Shown here one piece after another: positions 16,112 through 24,475 of a stretch of DNA of 64,000 nucleotides (positions are counted from its first letter, which is position 1; every line of letters starts with the position of its first letter). Below the pieces are notes generated by a model. That model saw only the letters and a program-made list of their open reading frames with translations. It made no database searches and was not told the DNA's origin. Origin of the DNA: DATFVA01 sp963800255 (GTDB lineage: Bacteria; Bacteroidota; Ignavibacteria; Ignavibacteriales; Ignavibacteriaceae); the NCBI GenBank assembly GCA_963800255.1, contig CAWDAK010000011.1, positions 1-64,000 of the forward strand, written 5' to 3'. The position numbers and the translations under genes were made by a program.

Positions 16112-17400
16112 TGAGTAAAACCAAAAAAGAATACAGGAACGGCTGGACGTGGGTGCCGTCGCTTTATTTTGCAGAAGGCTTGCCGTACATTATGGTGATG
16201 TCGGTGTCCGTCATTATGTACAAACGACTTGGGATCTCGAATACAGATATTGCCGTTTATACAAGTCTCCTTTATCTGCCCTGGGTGATAAAACCATTGT
16301 GGAGCCCTTTCGTTGATATATTCAGGACAAAGCGTTTCTGGATAATAACAATGCAGCTGGTTATTGCACTGGGAATAGGAGGCATTGCATTCACTGTTAC
16401 GCTTCCTTCTTTTTTTATATTCACCCTCCTTTGTTTCTGGCTTATAGCGTTCAGTTCAGCTACCCACGATATTGCTGCTGACGGCTTTTATATGCTGGGA
16501 TTAACAAAGCATGATCAGGTGTGGTTTGTTGGATTCCGCAGCACCTTTTACAGATTTGCGATGATTGCGGGACAGGGATTACTTGTGATCTTTGCGGGAT
16601 ACCTTGAAGTTAGTATGAACGATATCCCCATGGCATGGATGATATCCATTACAGCGATCGGTATTCTTTTCTTCCTGCTCTTCATATACCATAACGTGAT
16701 GCTCCCTTTCCCCGCATCCGACCGCCCGACTGCTTCTGCGGACGCAAAGTCTATTCTGGCTGAGTTCCTGAAAACGTTTATTACTTTTTTCAAAAAAGAC
16801 CAGATAGTCGTTATTCTTTTTTTCATTTTATTCTATCGGTTTGGCGAAGCCCAGCTTGTAAAGCTAACTTCTCCTTTCCTTCTTGATCCCAAAGATGCCG
16901 GGGGTCTTGCTCTAACTACTGAGAGCGTTGGATTCATTTACGGTACTGTGGGTGTTATCGCGTTAACACTGGGCGGTTTGCTGGGAGGTTTTCTTGCTGC
17001 GAAAAATGGCTTGAAGTCATGGCTGTGGTGGATGCTCATTGCCATCAACCTTCCCGATCTTGTGTATGTATACCTTTCGTTTACGCAGAACTCCAGTCTG
17101 CTTATGGTTAACGTTATGGTTGCACTTGAGCAGTTCGGTTACGGATTCGGCTTCACTGCATTCCTCCTTGTTCTTATTTATATTTCAGAGGGAAATCACA
17201 AAACAGCTCATTATGCAATTGCAACGGGACTAATGGCACTGGGAATGATGCTGCCCGGAATGATCAGCGGATGGATGCAGTCGATTCTAGGCTATAAATA
17301 TTTTTTCGTTTGGGTAACGATTTCAACCATCCCTGCGTTTGTGATAACTTATTTTCTGAAAATAGATCCTGACTTCGGTAAAAAAACAAATGAAAAATAG
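16111..17400 (+). CDS. ampG: AmpG-family muropeptide permease (MFS)
   Basis: A 429-residue 12-helix MFS transporter. The N-terminus WVPSLYFAEGLPYIMV is characteristic of AmpG. YLPWVIKPLWSPFVD and ATHDIAADG are further AmpG-family segments. AmpG imports GlcNAc-anhydroMurNAc muropeptides released by wall turnover. It overlaps the kinase gene by one base and the following hydrolase gene by 11 bases. Gene order fits a recycling operon. Confidence 0.88.
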   Translation: MSKTKKEYRNGWTWVPSLYFAEGLPYIMVMSVSVIMYKRLGISNTDIAVYTSLLYLPWVIKPLWSPFVDIFRTKRFWIITMQLVIALGIGGIAFTVTLPSFFIFTLLCFWLIAFSSATHDIAADGFYMLGLTKHDQVWFVGFRSTFYRFAMIAGQGLLVIFAGYLEVSMNDIPMAWMISITAIGILFFLLFIYHNVMLPFPASDRPTASADAKSILAEFLKTFITFFKKDQIVVILFFILFYRFGEAQLVKLTSPFLLDPKDAGGLALTTESVGFIYGTVGVIALTLGGLLGGFLAAKNGLKSWLWWMLIAINLPDLVYVYLSFTQNSSLLMVNVMVALEQFGYGFGFTAFLLVLIYISEGNHKTAHYAIATGLMALGMMLPGMISGWMQSILGYKYFFVWVTISTIPAFVITYFLKIDPDFGKKTNEK

Positions 17401-18652
17401 TCTCCTCCTTATTGTTTTAATGATGACGGGGGTACTCTGGTTTTCGTGCAGCAAACCCGAGAATAATAATTCCGGCGAAAATTACAAGGATACTTTAGCG
17501 GAGGACGGCGGTCAAACGAATAGAAGAGATACCGTTTCGCTTATTTCAAAGCTTAAGGTTAAAGGAGAAACGAGAAACGATACTATCAGCAGTCCTGCTT
17601 TTTCTCCGGTTGAAAGACTAATTAGGAACTCTATAAAAGACAGCGCTTTCCCCGGTGCAGTGCTGCTGGTATGGAAGGATGGTAAGATAATCTTTGAAAA
17701 GCCATTCGGTCACCTGACTTATGATGACGGCTCGGCAGAAATTTCTACAAACACTATTTTCGACCTTGCCTCATTAACCAAAGTTTTAGCAGCCACAACT
17801 GCAGCAATGATATGTGCTGACAGGAAACTCTTCAGTATTAACGATAAAATCGCAAAATATATACCTGCGTTCGCTCAGAACGGAAAAGAAAATGTGACTA
17901 TAAAAAACCTGCTGATGCACAATAGTGGACTCCCCGCATACAAAAAGTTTTATGCCTTATACTCTGATCCCCAGCAGGTGCTGGATGATATTTATTCTAC
18001 GAAGCCGGCATATCCGCCCGGGACAAAAACTATTTATTCTGATCTCGGGATGATCACACTGGGAAAGGTGATTGAAAAAGTAACCGGGAAATCACTTGAT
18101 GTTTTCTGTAATGAAGTAATATTCAAGCCGCTGGAAATGGGCGATACTTATTATAATCCCCCGAAGATACTGCGGCGCAGGATTGCACCTACTGAGTTCG
18201 ATCACTACTGGAGGCACAGGCTGTTGACAGGCGAGGTGCATGATGAAACAGCCTCGCTTCTGAACGGTGTATCCGGGCACGCAGGTTTATTCTCAACAGC
18301 AGGAGATATCTCCAAAGTGCTGCAGATGCTTCTTCAGAAGGGAACCTATGAAGGAAAGAAAATTGTTGACTCATCAACCGTCAAATTGTTTTTAACAAGA
18401 CAACAAAACGGTAGAGCTCTCGGCTGGGATATGAAATCTCCTTCCGGGTCTTCAGCGGGCAGTCTTTTCAGCAGTAATTCATACGGCCATACGGGGTTTA
18501 CCGGAACATCTGTATGGACCGACCCCGTGAGGAAACTGTTCGTTGTTTTTCTTACCAACCGTGTTTATCCTACCCGGGAAAATAACAAGCTTATCAAAAT
18601 AAGGCCGAAGCTTCACGATGAAATTATTAAAATTGAAGATCAGGTTGAATGA
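17390..18652 (+). CDS. Serine beta-lactamase-fold hydrolase, lipoprotein
   Basis: 420 residues with a signal peptide and lipobox cysteine C20 (LWFSCS). The catalytic SxxK is S128-K131 (ASLTK), the second motif is YSD (Tyr-x-Asp rather than YxN), and the third is HTG in YGHTGFTGTS. These place it in the class C beta-lactamase/esterase/DD-peptidase family (serine hydrolase, Pfam Beta-lactamase). It is probably periplasmic and lipid-anchored. In several Bacteroidota this domain is fused to a GH3 NagZ, and here the GH3 gene follows directly with an ATGA overlap. It is more likely a wall-processing enzyme than a resistance enzyme. Confidence 0.85.
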   Translation: MKNSLLLIVLMMTGVLWFSCSKPENNNSGENYKDTLAEDGGQTNRRDTVSLISKLKVKGETRNDTISSPAFSPVERLIRNSIKDSAFPGAVLLVWKDGKIIFEKPFGHLTYDDGSAEISTNTIFDLASLTKVLAATTAAMICADRKLFSINDKIAKYIPAFAQNGKENVTIKNLLMHNSGLPAYKKFYALYSDPQQVLDDIYSTKPAYPPGTKTIYSDLGMITLGKVIEKVTGKSLDVFCNEVIFKPLEMGDTYYNPPKILRRRIAPTEFDHYWRHRLLTGEVHDETASLLNGVSGHAGLFSTAGDISKVLQMLLQKGTYEGKKIVDSSTVKLFLTRQQNGRALGWDMKSPSGSSAGSLFSSNSYGHTGFTGTSVWTDPVRKLFVVFLTNRVYPTRENNKLIKIRPKLHDEIIKIEDQVE

Positions 18653-20481
18653 AAAAACGCGCTCATAGAAATAATTTAGCTTTTACTTTTGTAACCCTGC
18701 TGATATTCGCGCTCTATCCGCCCTCGATAAATCCGACGCTGATAAATATCGATAAAATATTCTCCAGCCGGGTGCCGGATATAATTTATCCTGAATACCC
18801 TCATGTTTTTAAAATGGATAATACTGAGAAGGATTCGATTGAAGCACAGATAAAAAATATGAGTCTAAGGGACAAATGCGCCCAGATGGTGATGAGCTGG
18901 AGCAAAGGATTCAGTTCCGACACTTCGGGAGCTGAGTTCAAACGTATAAGCCGGCTGGTGAAAGATTCGCATATAGGAGGTATTATCTTTTTCCAGGGAG
19001 AGGTTGCCTCAGAGCAGCGGATGATCGGAAAGCTTCAGAATGAATCACAAATTCCGCTGCTGATCTCTTCGGATTTTGAGAGAGGACTGGGATCACGAAT
19101 AGAGGACGCCATTGAGTTTCCATATAATATGGCGGTTGCGGCCACGGGCAACATCTTTTACGCTTACGATATGGGCCGCTCCATAGCCGCTACAAGTAAA
19201 GCTCTTGGTGTAAGGCAGAACCTGGCGCCGGTAGCAGATGTTAACAGCAATCCCCTGAACCCTATTATCAATAACCGGTCATTCTCAGAGGATAAAGAAA
19301 TTGTATCAAGCTATACTATTGCGTTTATTTCAGGATCTAAAAATGAAAATGTAATTACTACAGCAAAACATTTTCCGGGACACGGCAACACGCAAACTGA
19401 TTCCCACCTGGATCTGCCCGTAATTCCCGGCACACGCGCCTCCCTGTTTCAGAATGAACTGATTCCATTTATACAATCAATAAAAGCCGGGGTTCAGTCG
19501 GTTATGGTAGGACACCTTTATGTACCTGCTCTCCAGGATGAGAACAGAATTCCATCAAGCCTTTCGAAAGCTATCGTAACAGATCTCCTTCAAAATGAAT
19601 TACAGTTTGACGGACTTATAATAACCGATGCGCTTAATATGAATGCTGTGACTAAATATTATTCTGTTTCAGACGCGGCTGTTATGGCGGTGGAAGCCGG
19701 GAATGATATTCTCTTAATGCCTCCCGAGGATAATCTTACAATTGAGGCCCTTGTTTCGGCAGTAAGGGATGGCCTCATCAGTATCGAGAGAATTAACCAT
19801 AGTGTGCGTAAAATAATTGCAGCAAAGATGTGGCTGAACCGGGGTTACAACCTTACGGGCAGTGAGCAGAAAGAAGCAATTGATTCACTCTGGAAAAGCA
19901 ATCAAGTGCTTGCCCGTGAAATAGCAGAGCATTCAATAACACTCATAAAAAATGAAGATGATATCATCCCGATTGACTTGTCGGATTCTCCTAAAGTAGG
20001 ATGCATAACAATTACAGACGGGTTAAAGACTGACAAAAAGAAAATTTTTGAAAACCTTGTGAGCGGGACATTTCAGAAAACAAAGTCGTTTTTTATCGAC
20101 AGGAAAAGCACCGGACGTGATTACAGCAGGGCGCTTCAGGTTGCGCGCAGTTCTGAGATAATTTTTTTACCGGTTTTTATGCGTCTGAGGTCTGATAACG
20201 ATACTCTCACGCTTGCCTATCACGAGAAATTCATAAAAGAAATTTTGAAGAGCAGGAAGCCGGTTATAATGATTAGTCTTGACGATCCCTACCTGCTTTC
20301 AGTTTTACCTTCTGTAAAAGTTTACTTATGTTCATACGGGAATCCCGAAGTTTCACAGAGGGCAGCATTTGATGCGGTAACAGGACGGATAAGAATAACC
20401 GGAAAACTTCCGATATCAATTCCGAATACTGAATTCAAGCTGGGTTACGGGTTGACAACAGGTACGAACCCGAACCCTTAG
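18649..20481 (+). CDS. nagZ: Glycoside hydrolase family 3 beta-N-acetylglucosaminidase (NagZ-like), exported
   Basis: A 610-residue protein with an N-terminal hydrophobic segment (residues ~9-27). Residues ~60-400 form the GH3 barrel, with AKHFPGHGNTQTDSH (the NagZ loop carrying the Asp-His catalytic dyad) and the nucleophile region GLIITDALNMNAV. A second GH3 alpha/beta domain follows (~420-610). It removes GlcNAc from muropeptides. Cytosolic NagZ is shorter (~340 residues), and this two-domain exported form is common in Bacteroidota. It starts within the stop codon of the preceding gene (ATGA). Confidence 0.86.
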   Translation: MKKRAHRNNLAFTFVTLLIFALYPPSINPTLINIDKIFSSRVPDIIYPEYPHVFKMDNTEKDSIEAQIKNMSLRDKCAQMVMSWSKGFSSDTSGAEFKRISRLVKDSHIGGIIFFQGEVASEQRMIGKLQNESQIPLLISSDFERGLGSRIEDAIEFPYNMAVAATGNIFYAYDMGRSIAATSKALGVRQNLAPVADVNSNPLNPIINNRSFSEDKEIVSSYTIAFISGSKNENVITTAKHFPGHGNTQTDSHLDLPVIPGTRASLFQNELIPFIQSIKAGVQSVMVGHLYVPALQDENRIPSSLSKAIVTDLLQNELQFDGLIITDALNMNAVTKYYSVSDAAVMAVEAGNDILLMPPEDNLTIEALVSAVRDGLISIERINHSVRKIIAAKMWLNRGYNLTGSEQKEAIDSLWKSNQVLAREIAEHSITLIKNEDDIIPIDLSDSPKVGCITITDGLKTDKKKIFENLVSGTFQKTKSFFIDRKSTGRDYSRALQVARSSEIIFLPVFMRLRSDNDTLTLAYHEKFIKEILKSRKPVIMISLDDPYLLSVLPSVKVYLCSYGNPEVSQRAAFDAVTGRIRITGKLPISIPNTEFKLGYGLTTGTNPNP

Positions 20482-20674
20482 GTTTTAACGGTGATATTAC
20501 CCTGGTGATACTATTGAAATCATTAATTCAGGAGTGATATGGCCGGCTTTATTATTAAAATCATTAGCTTTGCCCCTGGCTTCAGCCGGTGGATTAACGA
20601 GAAATTAACCAACCCCAAAAGAGGGTTAGTCCGCAGGAAACAGCATTTGACTCATAACAATTCCGGAGGAGCTA

Positions 20675-21817
20675 TTGTTTGAAGGTACATTAATCGGAGC
20701 AGATAACCAATGGGGCCTTTGGGCTGTACTTTTTATAGTAGCAGCTTTCAGTCTATGGGCTGAGAAATCCAAAATAGGTTCGAAGCTTTCTGCAGTTGTT
20801 ATTGCTATTGTGGCAGCATTCATCCTTTCAAACCTTTCGATAATACCCACAGAGGCCCCTGCTTATGACATGGTATGGTCATACCTTGTGCCGCTAGCTA
20901 TTCCCCTGCTCCTTTTCAGAGCTAACCTGAGGAGGATAGTTAAAGAAGCAGGACCGACGCTGATAGCTTTCTTTTTTGGTGCAGTGGGTACCATCATCGG
21001 CACATTTATTTCTTTTGAAATTTTCTCTCTGGGTCCCGAAGGCTGGAAGCTTGCCGGTATTTTCTGTTCAACCTACATAGGCGGATCGATGAACTATGTA
21101 GCAACATCGGCGGCTCTGCAGCTTAATGCCGGAGATCTTCTCACGGCGGGGGTAGCAGCAGATAACCTTGTGATGGCCGCTTACTTCATAGTGCTGTTTG
21201 CGCTCCCCTCTTCTGCAATCCTGAAAAAGTTGTATACAACCAAACATGATACAAAGGCTGAATTAATTGAGGATGACATCCTGACAGAAGAACAAAACAA
21301 ACCTGACCTTTTTAATATGGCTAAGGCCCTTGCGTTAGGATTCGGTATCTGCGCTGCAGGGTTCTGGTTATCTGAACTGGTTAATATCCAGGGAAGCGGT
21401 ATACTTATAATAACGGCAATAGTTGTTATCACGGCAACAATATTTCCAAATCAGGTAGGAACCATTGAAGGAGCGGATCAGATAGGGGCTTTGCTGATGC
21501 AGGTTTTCTTTGTTGTTATAGGTGCAAGCGCGAATTTGTATGTTGTGCTGAGGGTAGGTCCTGTTCTGTTTTTCTTTGCCGCCGTAATTTTGCTTGTTCA
21601 CCTGGTATTTATTCTTGCAGCGGGGAAACTTTTCAAACTTGACCTTGCTGAAATTGTAATTGCTTCGAATGCAAATATGGGAGGGCCGACAACAGCCGCT
21701 GCTATGGCAGTTGCCCGTAAGTGGAAAGATCTCGTTATTCCGGCGGTTCTCTGCGGAACGCTTGGTTACGCAATTGCAACTTTCATTGGAGTTGCAATTG
21801 GAAACTTCCTTAAGTAG
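20675..21817 (+). CDS. DUF819-family membrane protein (YjcL-like)
   Basis: 380 residues with about 10 hydrophobic segments. The start is TTG at 20675, supported by GGAGGA at 20664-20669. The pattern WSYLVPLAIPLLLFRANLRRI, the inverted-repeat fold and the motifs GGSMNYVA and NANMGGPTTAAAMA are diagnostic of DUF819, a predicted secondary transporter family with unknown substrate. The 193 bases between nagZ and this gene contain no other feature I recognise. Confidence 0.82.
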   Translation: MFEGTLIGADNQWGLWAVLFIVAAFSLWAEKSKIGSKLSAVVIAIVAAFILSNLSIIPTEAPAYDMVWSYLVPLAIPLLLFRANLRRIVKEAGPTLIAFFFGAVGTIIGTFISFEIFSLGPEGWKLAGIFCSTYIGGSMNYVATSAALQLNAGDLLTAGVAADNLVMAAYFIVLFALPSSAILKKLYTTKHDTKAELIEDDILTEEQNKPDLFNMAKALALGFGICAAGFWLSELVNIQGSGILIITAIVVITATIFPNQVGTIEGADQIGALLMQVFFVVIGASANLYVVLRVGPVLFFFAAVILLVHLVFILAAGKLFKLDLAEIVIASNANMGGPTTAAAMAVARKWKDLVIPAVLCGTLGYAIATFIGVAIGNFLK

Positions 21818-21943
21818 GAATCAGCACCGGCTTAACAAGGATATATATTTTTTGCACCTGCAATATCGAACCAGGCTTCTGCCGGGTGAAATTAGTACAA
21901 CCAAAACACTCCGGGTTACAACCCGGTAAAGATGGAATATTTT

Positions 21944-22234
21944 ATGAAACACTTTATTATTCTAATCCACTATACAGAATCCATAGAAAAAATAAACGAA
22001 ATTCGTCCCCGCCACAGGGAATTCCTTGAGAGAGGCTACACGGATGGGATCGTGCTTTATTCAGGTCCCCGGGTACCGAGAACCGGCGGTCTTATAGCAG
22101 CCCGCGGCAACACAGCTGAAGAAGTTAAAACCTTCTTCAGTAATGATCCCTATCAAAAAGAAAAGGCAGCAGAGTATGAATTCATCGAATTCGAACCCGT
22201 ACATTACCAGGAATTCCTGAATGACTGGGTATAG
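21944..22234 (+). CDS. YciI-like (YCII-domain) protein
   Basis: 96 residues from the ATG at 21944; an in-frame ATG at 21932 is also possible. The YCII ferredoxin-like fold is recognisable from MKHFIILIHYTESIEKI, the HREFLERGYTDG segment, SGPRVPRTGGLIAA and a C-terminal DPYQKEKAAEYEFIEF. The histidine in RPRHREFL and the Asp-Pro in NDPYQ correspond to the conserved His/Asp of the family. The biochemical role of most members is unknown. Confidence 0.85.
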   Translation: MKHFIILIHYTESIEKINEIRPRHREFLERGYTDGIVLYSGPRVPRTGGLIAARGNTAEEVKTFFSNDPYQKEKAAEYEFIEFEPVHYQEFLNDWV

Positions 22235-22308
22235 GAATGAACAATTGCTAATTGACAATGAACAATTATTAATTAACAATTAGGGAAGCTGCAGCATTAT
22301 ACTTTAAA

Positions 22309-22860
22309 TTAACTTTTCATTGAATCTATAATTTTTTGAGCGCCTTCAACTCCGGCAGACAATACTCTTTTTACTTCTTCTTTTGTATCCGCCCCGATTT
22401 CCCTGGCCGAATCAAGAGCAGCGGAAACCGCCGTCTTTCTAGCCTCATTTACATTTCCGCCTTTGCTTTTAACAGCGCTTACGGCACCCTTTACAGCTTC
22501 GATGGATGCCTGCCCGATATCGACACCTTTTTCTTTTGCAGATCGTACAGCCTGGGAAACGGCACCGCGTATCGCCTCATTTTGTCCTATACCGGTTTCC
22601 ATTGCTCCTTCCACAGTCACCCTGACAACATCTCTTAACACTTTTATTACAGATGCTCCGATCTCTGACATCCCCAAAATTGTTCCTTTAACCAGGGACG
22701 ATGTGAATTTAATGCCTTCCTTTACAAGTTCCCCCGATTCCTTTATTGTACTCGCAGTAAGCTCTTTCATTACATTTATGGTAACATCGGCAGCCTCGCC
22801 AGTACCTTTAATTCCCGTTTTTATGGTATTCTTAGCCATATTTGCAAGTTTATCAAACAT
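22309..22860 (-). CDS. Hypothetical Ala/Val/Lys-rich helical repeat protein
   Basis: 183 residues with no signal peptide or transmembrane helix. Residues ~85-175 contain three to four imperfect repeats of about 22-26 residues, each with the form (I/R)xAVxxAVxxAKxxG(V/G)(D/N). These predict amphipathic helices separated by glycine. Composition resembles stress-related or LEA-like helical proteins or a surface-associating protein. I do not recognise a characterised family. It is transcribed alone, convergent with the YciI gene. Confidence 0.65.
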   Translation of the reverse strand: MFDKLANMAKNTIKTGIKGTGEAADVTINVMKELTASTIKESGELVKEGIKFTSSLVKGTILGMSEIGASVIKVLRDVVRVTVEGAMETGIGQNEAIRGAVSQAVRSAKEKGVDIGQASIEAVKGAVSAVKSKGGNVNEARKTAVSAALDSAREIGADTKEEVKRVLSAGVEGAQKIIDSMKS

Positions 22861-22928
22861 AATTCACCTCAGGTTCTACAATTTAAAGGTAGATGAGGTA
22901 AAGATTTAATCAAAACAGGGCTGTCACA

Positions 22929-23146
22929 TTGGAAAGGTTATGACTTTTAAAAGTTCCTAAAATTATTTGCGTTGCCGCATCGCGGCAAAACGTTAATAGA
23001 TATACCAACCCCAAACCTGCCCTCCCCTGCGCACCGCAACAAAACGTACCTTCCTTCCCCTACGGGGTTAACATCCGATTTACCAATTTATTATTTTAAC
23101 GGTAATAAAATGGAAAGGTTATGACTCTTAAAAGATCCTATAATAA
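22929..23146 (+). repeat. Palindrome element flanked by a ~37 bp duplication of the pspC start
   Basis: TTGCCGC-ATC-GCGGCAA (22972-22988) followed by AACGTTAATAGATAT is a further copy of the dispersed palindrome family. It is flanked by two copies, offset by 181 bases, of the region holding the ribosome-binding site and first codons of the PspC gene (22929-22965 and 23110-23146, both with GGAAAGGTTATGACT). The upstream copy encodes only MTFKSS before a stop. Either the element entered a duplication or its insertion created one. Confidence 0.75.
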
Positions 23147-23309
23147 AATGATAGCCGGTGTGTGCGCCGGAATTGCTGAATGGTTCGGATGGGATCCAAC
23201 GGTTGTACGTGTGGGTTATGTTTTATTATCTATACTAAGTGCGGCATTTCCGGGTATTCTGGTATACATAATCTTATGGGTTGTAATGCCCCCGCCGGAT
23301 GCCACATAA
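23121..23309 (+). CDS. PspC-domain protein
   Basis: 62 residues: LKRSYNKMIAGVCAGIAEWFGWD followed by a hydrophobic segment (VGYVLLSILSAAFPGILVYIILWVVMP), the standard PspC domain. Such proteins sit in the inner membrane and take part in phage-shock or envelope-stress responses. GGAAAGG (23112-23118) is the ribosome-binding site. A partial copy of this start lies 181 bp upstream. It ends 15 bases before the next gene. Confidence 0.88.
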   Translation: MTLKRSYNKMIAGVCAGIAEWFGWDPTVVRVGYVLLSILSAAFPGILVYIILWVVMPPPDAT

Positions 23310-23324
23310 ATAAAGGAGGATTTT

Positions 23325-24458
23325 ATGAGGAAATTTATTCCCGGCAAATCGCTCTTGGTAATAGCGGTGCTGCCCTTTTTGGTACTTGCTGTTTTCTGCA
23401 ATTCGCAGGATGAACTTGCGTCAGGCCAACAGGGTGATATAAAGCTTCCGCCCGGGTTCAAGATCGATGTATATGCTGATAATGTTCCCGGGGCGAGATC
23501 AATGGCGATGAGCAAGTCGGGCGTGCTATTCGTCGGCACCCGGGGTGAAGGAAAGGTGTATGCAATACTTGATACTAATGCTGATAAAAGAGCTGACCGG
23601 GTGATAACGATAGCAAGCGGACTGGATATGCCGAATGGCGTAGCGTTAAAAGACGGTGATCTTTATGTAGCGGAGGTTAGCCGTGTATTAAAATTCCAGG
23701 ATATAGAAAATCATCTCGACAACCCGCCATCTCCTGCGGTAGTAAATAATAGTTTCCCGACCTCAAGACATCACGGCTGGAAGTTTATAAAGTTTGGTCC
23801 CGATGGAAAGTTGTACGTCCCTGTGGGAGCCCCCTGCAATATTTGTAAAAGCGATGATGAAAGGTTCGCCTCAATAATGAGGATGAATCCTGACGGCAGT
23901 GAGCTTGAGGTATATGCCCACGGAATAAGAAATACAGTAGGATTCGACTGGTCACCGCTTGACGGCGCGCTCTGGTTTACGGATAACGGAAGGGACATGC
24001 TGGGAGATAATGTTCCTCCCGACGAATTAAACCGCGCTCCCGAGAAAGGGATGAACTTCGGTTATCCTTATCTGCATGGACAGGATATACGCGATCCGGA
24101 ATTTGGACAAGGTGTTGATCTTTCAAAGTTCACTACCCCTGTGGTGGAACTTGGTCCCCACGTAGCTGCACTGGGAATGGAATTCTACACAGGCGATATG
24201 TTCCCGGCAAAGTATAAGAACTCAATCTTCATTGCAGAGCATGGCTCCTGGAATCGCAGCAATAAGATAGGCTACCGCGTGATGTTTGTTAAATTGGATG
24301 GTAATGACCCCGTGAATAAAGAACCTTTTGCTGAAGGATGGCTGCAGGGTGAATCTGTTTCAGGAAGACCGGTAGATGTAGAGCAGATGAGTGACGGCTC
24401 ACTCCTGGTAAGTGATGATTATGCCGGAATGATTTACAGGATAAGTTATAAAGATTAA
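23325..24458 (+). CDS. PQQ-type sugar dehydrogenase/sorbosone dehydrogenase-like beta-propeller
   Basis: 377 residues with an N-terminal hydrophobic export segment (SLLVIAVLPFLVLAVFC). The six-bladed propeller family is shown by KLPPGFKIDVYADNVPGARSMA, GLDMPNGVALKDGDLYVA, the GPDGKLYVPVGAPCN motif, NTVGFDWSPLDGALWFTDNGRD and EHGSWNRSNKIGYRV. Relatives are soluble glucose/sorbosone dehydrogenases, usually periplasmic. Whether PQQ is bound, and the sugar, cannot be settled from the sequence. GGAGGA precedes the ATG. Confidence 0.82.
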   Translation: MRKFIPGKSLLVIAVLPFLVLAVFCNSQDELASGQQGDIKLPPGFKIDVYADNVPGARSMAMSKSGVLFVGTRGEGKVYAILDTNADKRADRVITIASGLDMPNGVALKDGDLYVAEVSRVLKFQDIENHLDNPPSPAVVNNSFPTSRHHGWKFIKFGPDGKLYVPVGAPCNICKSDDERFASIMRMNPDGSELEVYAHGIRNTVGFDWSPLDGALWFTDNGRDMLGDNVPPDELNRAPEKGMNFGYPYLHGQDIRDPEFGQGVDLSKFTTPVVELGPHVAALGMEFYTGDMFPAKYKNSIFIAEHGSWNRSNKIGYRVMFVKLDGNDPVNKEPFAEGWLQGESVSGRPVDVEQMSDGSLLVSDDYAGMIYRISYKD

Positions 24459-24475
24459 AGATTGCACTCTGAAGA

